DNA of 64,000 nucleotides from UBA1715 sp036752345 (lineage in GTDB: Bacteria; Bacteroidota; Bacteroidia; Bacteroidales; UBA1715). The notes under the pieces are model-generated. The model worked only from the letters and a program-made list of their open reading frames with translations. It did not search any database and was not told the DNA's origin. The position numbers were made by a program, and so were the translations under genes. The stretch spans positions 1 through 64,000 of the forward strand of contig DAIOSV010000003.1 in NCBI GenBank assembly GCA_036752345.1, read 5' to 3'. Positions 24,951 to 32,701 of this stretch are shown here, piece after piece. Position 1 is the stretch's first letter. Each line of letters begins with the position of its first letter.

Positions 24951-26189
24951 ATGAGAAACAATAGCGAAGATGTAATTCTTTTGAGCATTGCCGGGAAAGA
25001 TAAGCCGGGCGTTACTGCTGCTCTAACATCTATTTTATCACAATACAATGCGGATATCCTTGATATTGGCCAGGCAGTAATTCATGATACATTATCGCTA
25101 GGTATATTGTTTCGTTTACCCAAAGAAGGTGTAAGCGGTCCGGTTCTCAAAGAGTTGTTATTCAAAGCTTACGAATGCGACATCAATGCACGTTTCACCC
25201 CAATTGATGATGTTATTTATGAAGAATGGGTACAAAATCAAGGTAAAAAACGTTACATTCTCACATTGTTTGGACGCCATATAGAAGCTCGCTATCTTGC
25301 CGAAATCACATCAGTATTGTGCAAACAAGAATTGAATATAGATAACATCACACGTTTGAGTGGTCGTGTCTCTTTCATAGCTGGTGCTGAATCTAAAAAC
25401 CGTGCCTGCGTTGAATTGTCAGTTCGTGGCAATCCAACTGATGAAAAGAAAATGAAAGCAGACTTTATGGAAATATCAAAACGCATTGGTTTTGACATTG
25501 CATTCCAAGAAGACAATGCTTTCCGCCGGAATCGCCGTCTTATCTGTTTCGATATGGATTCTACCCTTATTCAAGCAGAAGTTATTGTTGAATTGGCAAA
25601 ATATGCAAACGTTGAAAAAGAAGTTTCAGAAATTACCGAATCGGCTATGCGTGGCGAAATTGATTTCAAAGAAAGTTTTCGCCGCCGTATTAAATTGCTC
25701 AAAGGTATTGATGAATCAGTACTTGACGACATTGCACGCAAACTACCTATGACCGAAGGTGCCGACCGACTTATTCGCACTCTAAAACGCTTTGGATACA
25801 AGGTTGCCATTCTTTCCGGAGGATTCACATTCTTCGGCCGCTATTTGCAAACGAAACTTGGGATAGACTATGTTTTTGCAAACGAACTTGAAATAAAAGA
25901 CGGAAAATTAACCGGGAATTACGTTGGTGAGATTATTGACGGTCAAATGAAAGCCGAATTGCTTCGCAAAATAGCATTCAAAGAAGATATTCACTTGGAG
26001 CAAGTAATTGCTGTGGGCGATGGCGCTAATGACCTTCCAATGATAAACATAGCCGGTCTTGGTATTGCGTTCCATGCGAAACCCAAAGTGCAAGAACATG
26101 CCGACAATAAAATCTGTACCATCGGACTTGATGGAATTCTCTACATGCTTGGTTTCAGAGACCGCGAGGTTGACGAAGATGAGGAATAA
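24951..26189 (+). CDS. serB: Phosphoserine phosphatase with N-terminal ACT domains
   Basis: Starting at 24951 (MRNNSEDVILLS) gives 412 residues. The frame open from 24864 would add a hydrophobic AT-rich leader and is rejected. Residues 8-85 and 95-175 are two ACT-like regulatory domains (SIAGKDKPGVTAALTSIL; TLFGRHIEARYLAEITSVL). Residues 190-400 are the HAD phosphatase, with the nucleophile in CFDMDSTLIQAE, then ILSGGFTFFGRYL and AVGDGANDLPMIN. It releases serine from phosphoserine, the last step of serine synthesis. The tandem-ACT form is known from Bacteroidota and mycobacteria, and may sense serine. Confidence 0.95.
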   Translation: MRNNSEDVILLSIAGKDKPGVTAALTSILSQYNADILDIGQAVIHDTLSLGILFRLPKEGVSGPVLKELLFKAYECDINARFTPIDDVIYEEWVQNQGKKRYILTLFGRHIEARYLAEITSVLCKQELNIDNITRLSGRVSFIAGAESKNRACVELSVRGNPTDEKKMKADFMEISKRIGFDIAFQEDNAFRRNRRLICFDMDSTLIQAEVIVELAKYANVEKEVSEITESAMRGEIDFKESFRRRIKLLKGIDESVLDDIARKLPMTEGADRLIRTLKRFGYKVAILSGGFTFFGRYLQTKLGIDYVFANELEIKDGKLTGNYVGEIIDGQMKAELLRKIAFKEDIHLEQVIAVGDGANDLPMINIAGLGIAFHAKPKVQEHADNKICTIGLDGILYMLGFRDREVDEDEE

Positions 26190-26195
26190 AGTATT

Positions 26196-26735
26196 CTAGC
26201 TTTTCGTTCTAAAAAACGAAAAATGTACTTTACCGTAATTACATACACGAGAAAAATTCGGATGGTTTGAAAAATCAACCGAATCTGGATGCTCCACTAT
26301 AACTAACGTATCGGGACCAACTACTTTGCTTGCATAAATAGCATTGGGAATGTCTGCCAACCATGGCAAATTGTATGGAGGATCGGCAAAAACAATGGCA
26401 AATTCACGATTGGCTATTTTGAGGAAATCGCGTACTTCCACGTTCAGCACTTTCATTCCTTTGATGCCGAACTTTGCTGCCGTTTGTTTGATAAATGCTG
26501 CATGTTTGCCGTTTTTCTCAACACTCACTATGTCTGACGAGCCACGCGAAGCACATTCTAAAGAAATACTACCTATTCCCGCAAATAAATCAAGTAGGCT
26601 GACTTCTGAAAAATCGAATTCGTTGTTGAGAATATTAAATAGACTTTCTTTGGCTCTATCGGTTGTTGGCCGCAAATCAAACTCTTTGGGAGCCGTCACT
26701 ACCCGTCCGCCAAAATCTCCGCTAATTATTCGCAT
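26196..26735 (-). CDS. rsmD: 16S rRNA (guanine-966 N2)-methyltransferase
   Basis: The 179-residue SAM-dependent methyltransferase starts MRIISGDFGGRVV, typical of RsmD. It has RPTTDRAKESLFNIL (about 27-41), the SAM-binding motif LLDLFAGIGSISLECASRG (about 57-75), and the catalytic motif IVFADPPYNLPW (about 114-125). It methylates G966 of 16S rRNA on the assembled small subunit. The start overlaps the end of the DUF3822 gene by 10 bases, a gene pair often seen in Bacteroidota. A short hairpin (26201-26222) in the last codons could help terminate serB from the other strand. Confidence 0.95.
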   Translation of the reverse strand: MRIISGDFGGRVVTAPKEFDLRPTTDRAKESLFNILNNEFDFSEVSLLDLFAGIGSISLECASRGSSDIVSVEKNGKHAAFIKQTAAKFGIKGMKVLNVEVRDFLKIANREFAIVFADPPYNLPWLADIPNAIYASKVVGPDTLVIVEHPDSVDFSNHPNFSRVCNYGKVHFSFFRTKS

Positions 26736-27693
26736 AGAGCTACGTTACAATGATTGTAGAATAATGTATATGGCAGACCTTTACATCCCTCTTTGGGAGG
26801 ATTTGCTAGCTCTACCTTTTTAACAAATAGCTGTATAGCGGTGTAATATGCTGATTTTTCATTGATTTTTCCAGACAATTCCACCTCTACTTCCAAAGGA
26901 TTAAGATGTAGTTGCTCAAAAATGTTCATTACATAGAACAAAAAATCATTTACATTATGAAATTCAAAAGCATTGCAAAAACGAAGTTCTTTTCCTTTTA
27001 TAAACAGAGCCGTAAAGAAACTATTTTCAACCGAAACACACAGTTTTTCTTTACGTGACTTACAATTTGCTTCAAGTATTGGAGCCACTTGTGGTANNNN
27101 NNNNNNNNNNNNNNNNNNNNNNNNNNNNNNNNNNNNNNNNNNNNNNNNNNNNNNNNNNNNNNNNNNNNNNNNNNNNNNNNNNNNNNNNNNNNNNNNAGTT
27201 TTTCTTTACGTGACTTACAATTTGCTTCAAGTATTGGAGCCACTTGTGGTACATACGAAACGCTTTCGTTCTTCTTAAACGTCAATCTGCACATTGCCCA
27301 GAATGTCGTTTCTATAGGAAAAAGCACAACCGCTTCTGTATTTACCGATTCATAGGTAATAATAGACTCATTCTCCGATTTTTCAAAGTTCATTGCTACA
27401 TACTTATCAAGCAATGTATCATCATAAAACTTCTTTGGAACGAGCGTAAACCTTGGCGTTACTATAATTATTGAGACTGATTTGAATTCAGGCTGTAAAA
27501 TATCTTGGGCAAGAAAATCTTTGAAAGCCGCTTCTCTTCCTTCGCCAACAGCAATAACGTACGAATACGCCATTACATCTTGCTTATGCGTTATCAAAAA
27601 AGAAAATCCATCTCGACGAATCGAAATGGATAATTCATAATCCTTTGGCTTTCGTTTAGAATACGTTTCAGTAACAAAGGTTATATCTCGCAT
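26726..27693 (-). CDS. DUF3822 family protein, interrupted by an assembly gap
   Basis: The frame is interrupted by 100 N (27097-27196), but the same 55 bases stand on both sides (27042-27096 and 27197-27251). When the gap and one copy are removed the two halves join without frameshift: YVPQVAPILEANCKSRKEK runs on into LCVSVENSFFTALFIKG. The true protein would be about 270 residues. DUF3822 proteins of Bacteroidota have an actin-like ATPase look in some databases but no known function. The gene lies 6 bases after the 208-residue membrane protein and overlaps rsmD by 10 bases, so the three form one operon. Confidence 0.85.
27042..27251. repeat. 55-base exact duplication flanking an N100 gap (likely assembly artefact)
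   Basis: Bases 27042-27096 and 27197-27251 are identical and flank a run of exactly 100 N. This is what remains when two overlapping contig ends are scaffolded without being merged. The reading frame is restored when one copy and the gap are dropped. Confidence 0.9.
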
Positions 27694-27699
27694 AACAAA

Positions 27700-28326
27700 C
27701 TATTTCCAGTTTCCTTCAGTTGATGCTTCGTCTAATTTTCCAATGCGCAATCCTTCGTATCCACTAATTTTCTTAGAATACGATTTTGCATTTACAACCA
27801 ATTGACGGTCAAGATCTGACAACAACACATCCCATTTAACACCCATTTGGAATGTTGGGATATTTGCACCACCTGACATAATTGAACTTGAAGCGATTTC
27901 AAATACAGTATCCTTTTTAATTCCGGGAACTTTTGCAATTTCTTCAAGTACAAAATTTTGAGTTAATAATGAGTCCATCATTAATTTTTCATATGCAGGA
28001 ATTTTAACTGTTTCTTGCCAAGCACGTCCTTCTGCTACTTCAACAGAATCTTCAATATCACCAATTGTTTTAGTAAATTCCAAAGAATCTTGTTTTGCAA
28101 AACGAATTAATTCATCCCAATTGTCTGCATACTTATTATACTTAGCCTCATACGCATACTGAAGCTCTCGAGCATTCTCTAATTTTTCAATAACTAATTT
28201 TTGACGTTTTGTTTTCTCTTTATCAAATCTAATATCTACCATCACAGTTTCATAGATCGCATAACTTAAACCAACAATCGCAACTCCCAAGGCAATTTCA
28301 ACACCTAATTTAAGACCTTTATTCAT
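27700..28326 (-). CDS. Membrane-anchored coiled-coil protein of unknown function
   Basis: The 208-residue protein has an N-terminal membrane segment (residues 8-30, LGVEIALGVAIVGLSYAIYETV). A charged helix follows, likely a coiled coil, at 35-65 (KEKTKRQKLVIEKLENARELQYAYEAKYN). The C-terminal part has mixed secondary structure (MGVKWDVLLSDLDRQLVVNAKSYSKKISGYEGLRIG). I do not recognise a family. The layout is reminiscent of pilin-like or division-associated bitopic proteins, but nothing proves that. It begins the operon with the DUF3822 gene and rsmD. A TATATTTG box on the minus strand at 28364-28371 may be its -7 element. Confidence 0.8.
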   Translation of the reverse strand: MNKGLKLGVEIALGVAIVGLSYAIYETVMVDIRFDKEKTKRQKLVIEKLENARELQYAYEAKYNKYADNWDELIRFAKQDSLEFTKTIGDIEDSVEVAEGRAWQETVKIPAYEKLMMDSLLTQNFVLEEIAKVPGIKKDTVFEIASSSIMSGGANIPTFQMGVKWDVLLSDLDRQLVVNAKSYSKKISGYEGLRIGKLDEASTEGNWK

Positions 28327-28423
28327 TTTTATATTAGTTTATATTTTGTAAAAATTTAGTTGCCAAATATAAAACTTTTTGTACGCATTATTGCTAGTAT
28401 TACAAAATAATTTTTTCGATCCT

Positions 28424-29833
28424 ATGCTCTCAAATTTTATAGAGAAACAATTACTAACAAATTTCGCGTTTGAACCTACCAATGGACAACGACAGGCTTT
28501 TTCAAAATTAGCGCAATTTATAACTTCTGAGCAAGAGGTTTTTATCATGAACGGATATGCAGGAACGGGTAAAACAACGTTAATCAAAGCAGTGGTTGAC
28601 ACACTCGAATCAATGAAAATACCGTTTATGCTCCTTTCTCCAACGGGACGCGCAGCTAAAGTTCTCTCTAACTATTCGGCACAACCAGCATATACTATTC
28701 ATAAGAAAATCTATCGCCAACACAGCGTTTCAGATGGAATTCAAAAATTTGGAATGAATTTCAATGCTGCGCAAAATATGGTGTACATTGTCGACGAATC
28801 GTCAATGTTGTCGGATACTATCGGTGAAAATGCCAATTTTGGTTCGGGCTCGTTACTCAACGATTTGTTCCGTTTTGTTTTTAACGAACATAAATGCAAA
28901 CTCATTCTTCTTGGTGATACAGCACAATTACCACCTATAGGCGTTGATAAATCTCCGGCCCTTGATTCGCAATATATATCAGCCAATTTCGGAAAAGAAC
29001 CTCAGTGCATTTCACTCACTCAAGTTATACGCCAAACTAAAGATTCTGGCATTTTACAAAGTGCTACCAGCATACGTTCTCTTCTTGAAAACGATGACAT
29101 ACGACTACCGCAATTAGAAGAAGCAGAAGATGTTATTCGCATTGATGGCAGGATGCTGCTTGAAGCCCTAGAATCGTCGCAAGACAAAGTTGGCATAGAA
29201 AATACCATAGTCATTACACGTTCCAACAAAATGGCGAACCGCTACAACGATGGCATTCGCCGTATGATTCTCTGGAAAGAATCGAGCATCAGCGAAGGGG
29301 ATTACATAATGATAGTAAAGAATAACTATTTTTGGACCGAAGGCAACAAAGATGTTCCGTTTATAGCCAACGGAGACATAGCCGAAATTTGCAAAATCAA
29401 CAAACACGAAACCCTCTATGGATTTGACTTTGCCGATGTTACACTTCGTTTCCCCGACTATCAAGACATGGAACTTACGGTAAAAGTGCTGCTCAACACT
29501 CTTTCATCCGAATCGGCTTCACTTACTTATGAAGAAAACAATAAACTCTATCAAGAAGTGAGTGCCGACTATGCCGATGTAAAAAACAAACGAACTCAAT
29601 ACGAAAAAATCAAGAAAAACCCCTATTTCAACGCACTGCAAATTAAGTTTGCGTACGCCATTACTTGCCACAAAGCACAAGGCGGTCAATGGAATCATGT
29701 GTATATAGATCACGGCTACCTTACCGACGATATGATTACCAAAGAATTCTTGCGTTGGCTTTACACCGCATTTACTCGTGCAAGTGAAAAAATCTACTTA
29801 GTGAACTTTAAAAAAGAGTTTTTTGAATCCTAA
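28424..29833 (+). CDS. RecD-like superfamily 1 DNA helicase
   Basis: Starting at 28424 (MLSNFIEKQLL) gives 469 residues. An upstream ATG at 28379 is possible but adds an unusual leader. Motif I is GYAGTGKTTLIKA (about 44-56), Ia LLSPTGRAAKVL, II YIVDESSML (about 122-130), III LILLGDTAQLPPIG, IV/V region VITRSNKMANRYN, and motif VI near the end AITCHKAQGGQW with LYTAFTRASEKIYL. It lacks the long N-terminal RecD2 domain, so it is a stand-alone helicase of the type widespread in Bacteroidota. Partner proteins are not apparent. It should unwind DNA 5' to 3' by family analogy. Confidence 0.9.
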   Translation: MLSNFIEKQLLTNFAFEPTNGQRQAFSKLAQFITSEQEVFIMNGYAGTGKTTLIKAVVDTLESMKIPFMLLSPTGRAAKVLSNYSAQPAYTIHKKIYRQHSVSDGIQKFGMNFNAAQNMVYIVDESSMLSDTIGENANFGSGSLLNDLFRFVFNEHKCKLILLGDTAQLPPIGVDKSPALDSQYISANFGKEPQCISLTQVIRQTKDSGILQSATSIRSLLENDDIRLPQLEEAEDVIRIDGRMLLEALESSQDKVGIENTIVITRSNKMANRYNDGIRRMILWKESSISEGDYIMIVKNNYFWTEGNKDVPFIANGDIAEICKINKHETLYGFDFADVTLRFPDYQDMELTVKVLLNTLSSESASLTYEENNKLYQEVSADYADVKNKRTQYEKIKKNPYFNALQIKFAYAITCHKAQGGQWNHVYIDHGYLTDDMITKEFLRWLYTAFTRASEKIYLVNFKKEFFES

Positions 29834-29859
29834 TTTTCACAAAAAAAATTCTAAGAGCT

Positions 29860-29889
29860 TTGATATGCTAAATGAAATGCCTACTTTTG
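29860..29889 (+). promoter_or_regulatory. Promoter of the DUF4301 gene
   Basis: TTG (29860-29862), 19 bases and TACTTTTG (29882-29889) lie 20 bases before the ATG at 29910. It likely drives the DUF4301-ComA-FluC run. Confidence 0.65.
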
Positions 29890-29909
29890 AACAATAAAAT
29901 CATATAGGT

Positions 29910-31469
29910 ATGTTTTCTGAATCTAATCTACATGAAATCCAATTTCGAGGAATGACTCCCGAACAAATTGAAGAACAACTAAAACGATTTGAAACAGGTT
30001 TTACGCCACTCAATATTGTTGCTCCTGCTATCCTTGATAAAGGTATCAAACATTTTGACGATGAGGAAATTGCTGATTTTGCAAAATTGTATGATAAAAA
30101 GAGAAAAAAGAAATCTATAGTAAAATTTGTACCAGCTTCAGGTGCAGCTTCTCGTATGTTCAAAATGCTTTATGGGCTCATGAACGACTACGATGGCTCT
30201 GACGAATCATACAAAAAAATATTTTCCGACAGTGGTTTGTATTCTGCAAAAAACTTCATCGAAAATATTGATTCATTTGCTTTCTATGACGAACTCAAAA
30301 TTGTCCTTGCAAAACACGGATACAATATCAATGAACTCCTTGAAAAGAAAGATTACAAGCCAATATTAGAGCACATTCTTACCGACAAAGGGTTGAATTA
30401 TGGAAATCTTCCGAAAGGATTGATTTTATTTCATCAATATGAAGACGGCAATCGTACACCACTTGAAGAACATTTGGTAGAAGGTGCGCTCTATGCACAA
30501 AATAGAAGTAATGATGTAAACCTTCATTTTACCGTTTCACCTGAGTTTATGGAGAACTTCAAAACAAAAGTTGCAGAAGTTAAAAGCAAATATCAAGCGA
30601 AATACAAAACGAAATTTTACATTGACTATAGTATTCAAAAACCAACGACAGATACTATTGCAGCGAACTCCGACAATACACCATTCTTAAACAAAGACAA
30701 TACATTGTTGTTCCGCCCTGCAGGACATGGTGCGCTCATTGAAAATCTGAATGAACTCAATTACGATATTATATTCATAAAAAATATTGATAACATAGTT
30801 CCCGACGACTACAAAGACACGACTATTCTTTACAAAAAAGCTCTTGCCGGAATTTTAATTCAATATCAATCAACGCTGTTTAAGCTGTATAAAAAAGTTA
30901 AATACTGTCGCCACTTGTCTGACAAACGCTTGCGCAAAGCAATTGATTTCTTAGAGAATGAACTAAACTACATCTTGCCAGAAGGGTTCGAAACATGGGC
31001 TCGCAACGATTGCAAAGATTATTTGTTAGACATTTTGCACCGCCCTATTCGTGTATGTGGTATGGTAAAAAATGAAGGAGAACCGGGTGGCGGACCATTC
31101 TTTGTGCAAGAAAAAGATGGTTCTCAAACACTCCAAATAATAGAAAAAGCACAAATTGATTCCAAATCAAAAGAACAACAAGAAAAATTCAACGCATCAA
31201 CGCACTTCAACCCAGTTGACATAGTATGTGGTGTAATGGATTCTAGTGATAAGAAGTACGATTTGAAAAAATTCGTTGACAACGAAGCCGGTATCATTAC
31301 CTCGAAAAGTAAAGATGGAAAAACTCTCAAAGCATTGGAACTTCCGGGATTATGGAATGGAGCTATGTCAAATTGGAATACCATTTTTGTTGAAGTACCT
31401 TCTATTACATTTAATCCGGTAAAAGAAGTTAACGACTTACTTCGCAACGAACATCAATCAAAAAAATAA
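29910..31469 (+). CDS. DUF4301 family protein, possibly a divergent nucleotidyltransferase
   Basis: The 519-residue protein matches what I know of DUF4301, a Bacteroidota family without assigned function. Several motifs resemble UDP-sugar pyrophosphorylases. They are FVPASGAASRMFK near residue 72 (compare GGxGTRL), NLPKGLILFHQYEDGNRTPLEEHLVEG near 167 (compare PKGLxP...TPLE), RPAGHGALIENLNEL near 269 (compare PPGNGGLY), IKNIDNIVPDD (compare the VDN motif), and EPGGGPFFVQEKDG further on. The match is by eye and could reflect a shared fold only. It is followed after 19 bases by the ComA-like synthase. Confidence 0.82.
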   Translation: MFSESNLHEIQFRGMTPEQIEEQLKRFETGFTPLNIVAPAILDKGIKHFDDEEIADFAKLYDKKRKKKSIVKFVPASGAASRMFKMLYGLMNDYDGSDESYKKIFSDSGLYSAKNFIENIDSFAFYDELKIVLAKHGYNINELLEKKDYKPILEHILTDKGLNYGNLPKGLILFHQYEDGNRTPLEEHLVEGALYAQNRSNDVNLHFTVSPEFMENFKTKVAEVKSKYQAKYKTKFYIDYSIQKPTTDTIAANSDNTPFLNKDNTLLFRPAGHGALIENLNELNYDIIFIKNIDNIVPDDYKDTTILYKKALAGILIQYQSTLFKLYKKVKYCRHLSDKRLRKAIDFLENELNYILPEGFETWARNDCKDYLLDILHRPIRVCGMVKNEGEPGGGPFFVQEKDGSQTLQIIEKAQIDSKSKEQQEKFNASTHFNPVDIVCGVMDSSDKKYDLKKFVDNEAGIITSKSKDGKTLKALELPGLWNGAMSNWNTIFVEVPSITFNPVKEVNDLLRNEHQSKK

Positions 31470-31488
31470 ACTATAAAATATATAACAA

Positions 31489-32265
31489 ATGAATTTTCCA
31501 TTATCATTTATTCCTGAGAGAGAAGCAAAACCTCGCAAAATAGGTCAAACTATGGTGATTGACAAAGGTTTGACATGTGTTGAAGCCGAAGGAATGGCAG
31601 AAGATGCCGGCGATTTTATCGATTTTGCGAAATTGGGATTCGGAACAGGTCTTATTACCAAAAATTTAGAACGAAAAATTGCTATATATAAAGCAGCAAA
31701 TATCACTTCGTATTTTGGCGGAACACTCTTTGAACTCTTCATCGTACGTGGTCTTTTCAAAGAATACCAACAATTTCTAGAAAAATACAACATTGAAATG
31801 TGTGAAGTAAGTGACGGTTCAATGAATATGCCACTAGAACAAAAACTAAATTACATCAAAGAATTGAAGAAAAACTTCTATGTGATTTCTGAAGTTGGTT
31901 CAAAAGATGCAAGTGTTGAAATTCCTACAGAAAAATATGTTTCGCTCATAAAGGCTGAACTTGAAGCTGGTTCACAAAAAGTAATCACAGAAGCTCGAGA
32001 GGCGGGAAATGTTGGTATTTACAAGGCTGATGGTAGCGCAAACCGTGAATTGATTGATGCAATTATAAAAGATATTGATATCAACAAAATCATGTGGGAA
32101 GCACCTAAAAAACCACAACAAGCAATGTTCATCAAAGAAATCGGTAGCAACGTAAACCTTGGTAACATTTCAACAAATGAAGTTATTGCGCTTGAGTCTT
32201 TACGTATGGGATTCCGTGGCGATACATTCTTTAAATTTCTTCCAGACAATTTAAAGCAAGAATAA
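31489..32265 (+). CDS. Phosphosulfolactate synthase (ComA) family protein
   Basis: The 258-residue protein follows the ComA pattern along its whole length. Matches are QTMVIDKGL (about 21-29), FIDFAKLGFGTGL, FGGTLFELFI, CEVSDGSMNMPLEQKL (about 105-120), ISEVGSKD, VITEAREAGNVGIY (about 165-178), EAPKKPQQAMFIKEIGSNVNLGNI and ESLRMGFRGDTFF. ComA adds sulfite to phosphoenolpyruvate to give phosphosulfolactate, the first step of archaeal coenzyme M synthesis. In bacteria relatives act in sulfolactate or other sulfonate routes. Bacteroidota make sulfonolipids, but no other gene of such a pathway is here. The stop codon overlaps the crcB start (TAATG). Confidence 0.87.
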   Translation: MNFPLSFIPEREAKPRKIGQTMVIDKGLTCVEAEGMAEDAGDFIDFAKLGFGTGLITKNLERKIAIYKAANITSYFGGTLFELFIVRGLFKEYQQFLEKYNIEMCEVSDGSMNMPLEQKLNYIKELKKNFYVISEVGSKDASVEIPTEKYVSLIKAELEAGSQKVITEAREAGNVGIYKADGSANRELIDAIIKDIDINKIMWEAPKKPQQAMFIKEIGSNVNLGNISTNEVIALESLRMGFRGDTFFKFLPDNLKQE

Positions 32266-32636
32266 TGCTGCAAAATATTTGCATGATAGCATTGGGTAGT
32301 AGTATCGGTGGTGTACTCCGCTGGCTACTTACCCAATTTTTTCAAAAATTTTCCTTCTACCATTTTCCGATAGGAACGTTTGTCATAAACGTCCTTGGCT
32401 GTTTTTGTATTGGTTTATTCTATGCCATATTTGAAAAATACAATATAGGGAATCAATCGGTTCGCCTCTTTCTTACAGTAGGCTTTTGTGGCAGTTTTAC
32501 AACCTTTTCTACATTTATGCACGAAAATCTGCTGCTTCTGCAAGGACAAGAATTACTTGTCTCTCTTTTATATCTCACGTTGAGCATTATACTTGGCACA
32601 TTGGCGGTAATTTGGGGTGCAAACATTATAAAATAA
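32265..32636 (+). CDS. crcB: Fluoride efflux channel
   Basis: The 123-residue membrane protein has four membrane helices. Matches are GSSIGGVLRWLLTQF (about 12-26), the central GTFVINVLGCFCIGLFY (about 38-54) with the conserved Asn, and GFCGSFTTFSTFMHEN (about 74-89) with the TFSTF motif that lines the fluoride path. FluC/CrcB channels form antiparallel dual-topology dimers and export F-. It is translationally coupled to the ComA-like gene by the TAATG overlap. I see no fluoride riboswitch upstream; expression appears to depend on the operon. Confidence 0.94.
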   Translation: MLQNICMIALGSSIGGVLRWLLTQFFQKFSFYHFPIGTFVINVLGCFCIGLFYAIFEKYNIGNQSVRLFLTVGFCGSFTTFSTFMHENLLLLQGQELLVSLLYLTLSIILGTLAVIWGANIIK

Positions 32637-32677
32637 ACTGTTGCTAAAAGCTATAGGCAGATTAGCTTCATTTTTTA

Positions 32678-32685
32678 TATTTTTG
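32678..32685 (+). promoter_or_regulatory. Probable -7 box of the DXS-like gene
   Basis: TATTTTTG is an exact -7 match, 16 bases before the ATG at 32702. The -33 element is not obvious. Confidence 0.45.
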
Positions 32686-32701
32686 CATAAAACTAAAAAC
32701 T

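Noticed and set aside
26201..26222. Hairpin TTTTCGTT/AACGAAAA after serB
   Set aside because: It is within the coding end of rsmD and has no clear T tract; it may be coincidental.
27042..27251. A tandem duplication or frameshift pseudogene in the DUF3822 gene
   Set aside because: The repeat is exact, 55 bases long and separated by a placeholder of exactly 100 N; scaffold overlap explains it better.
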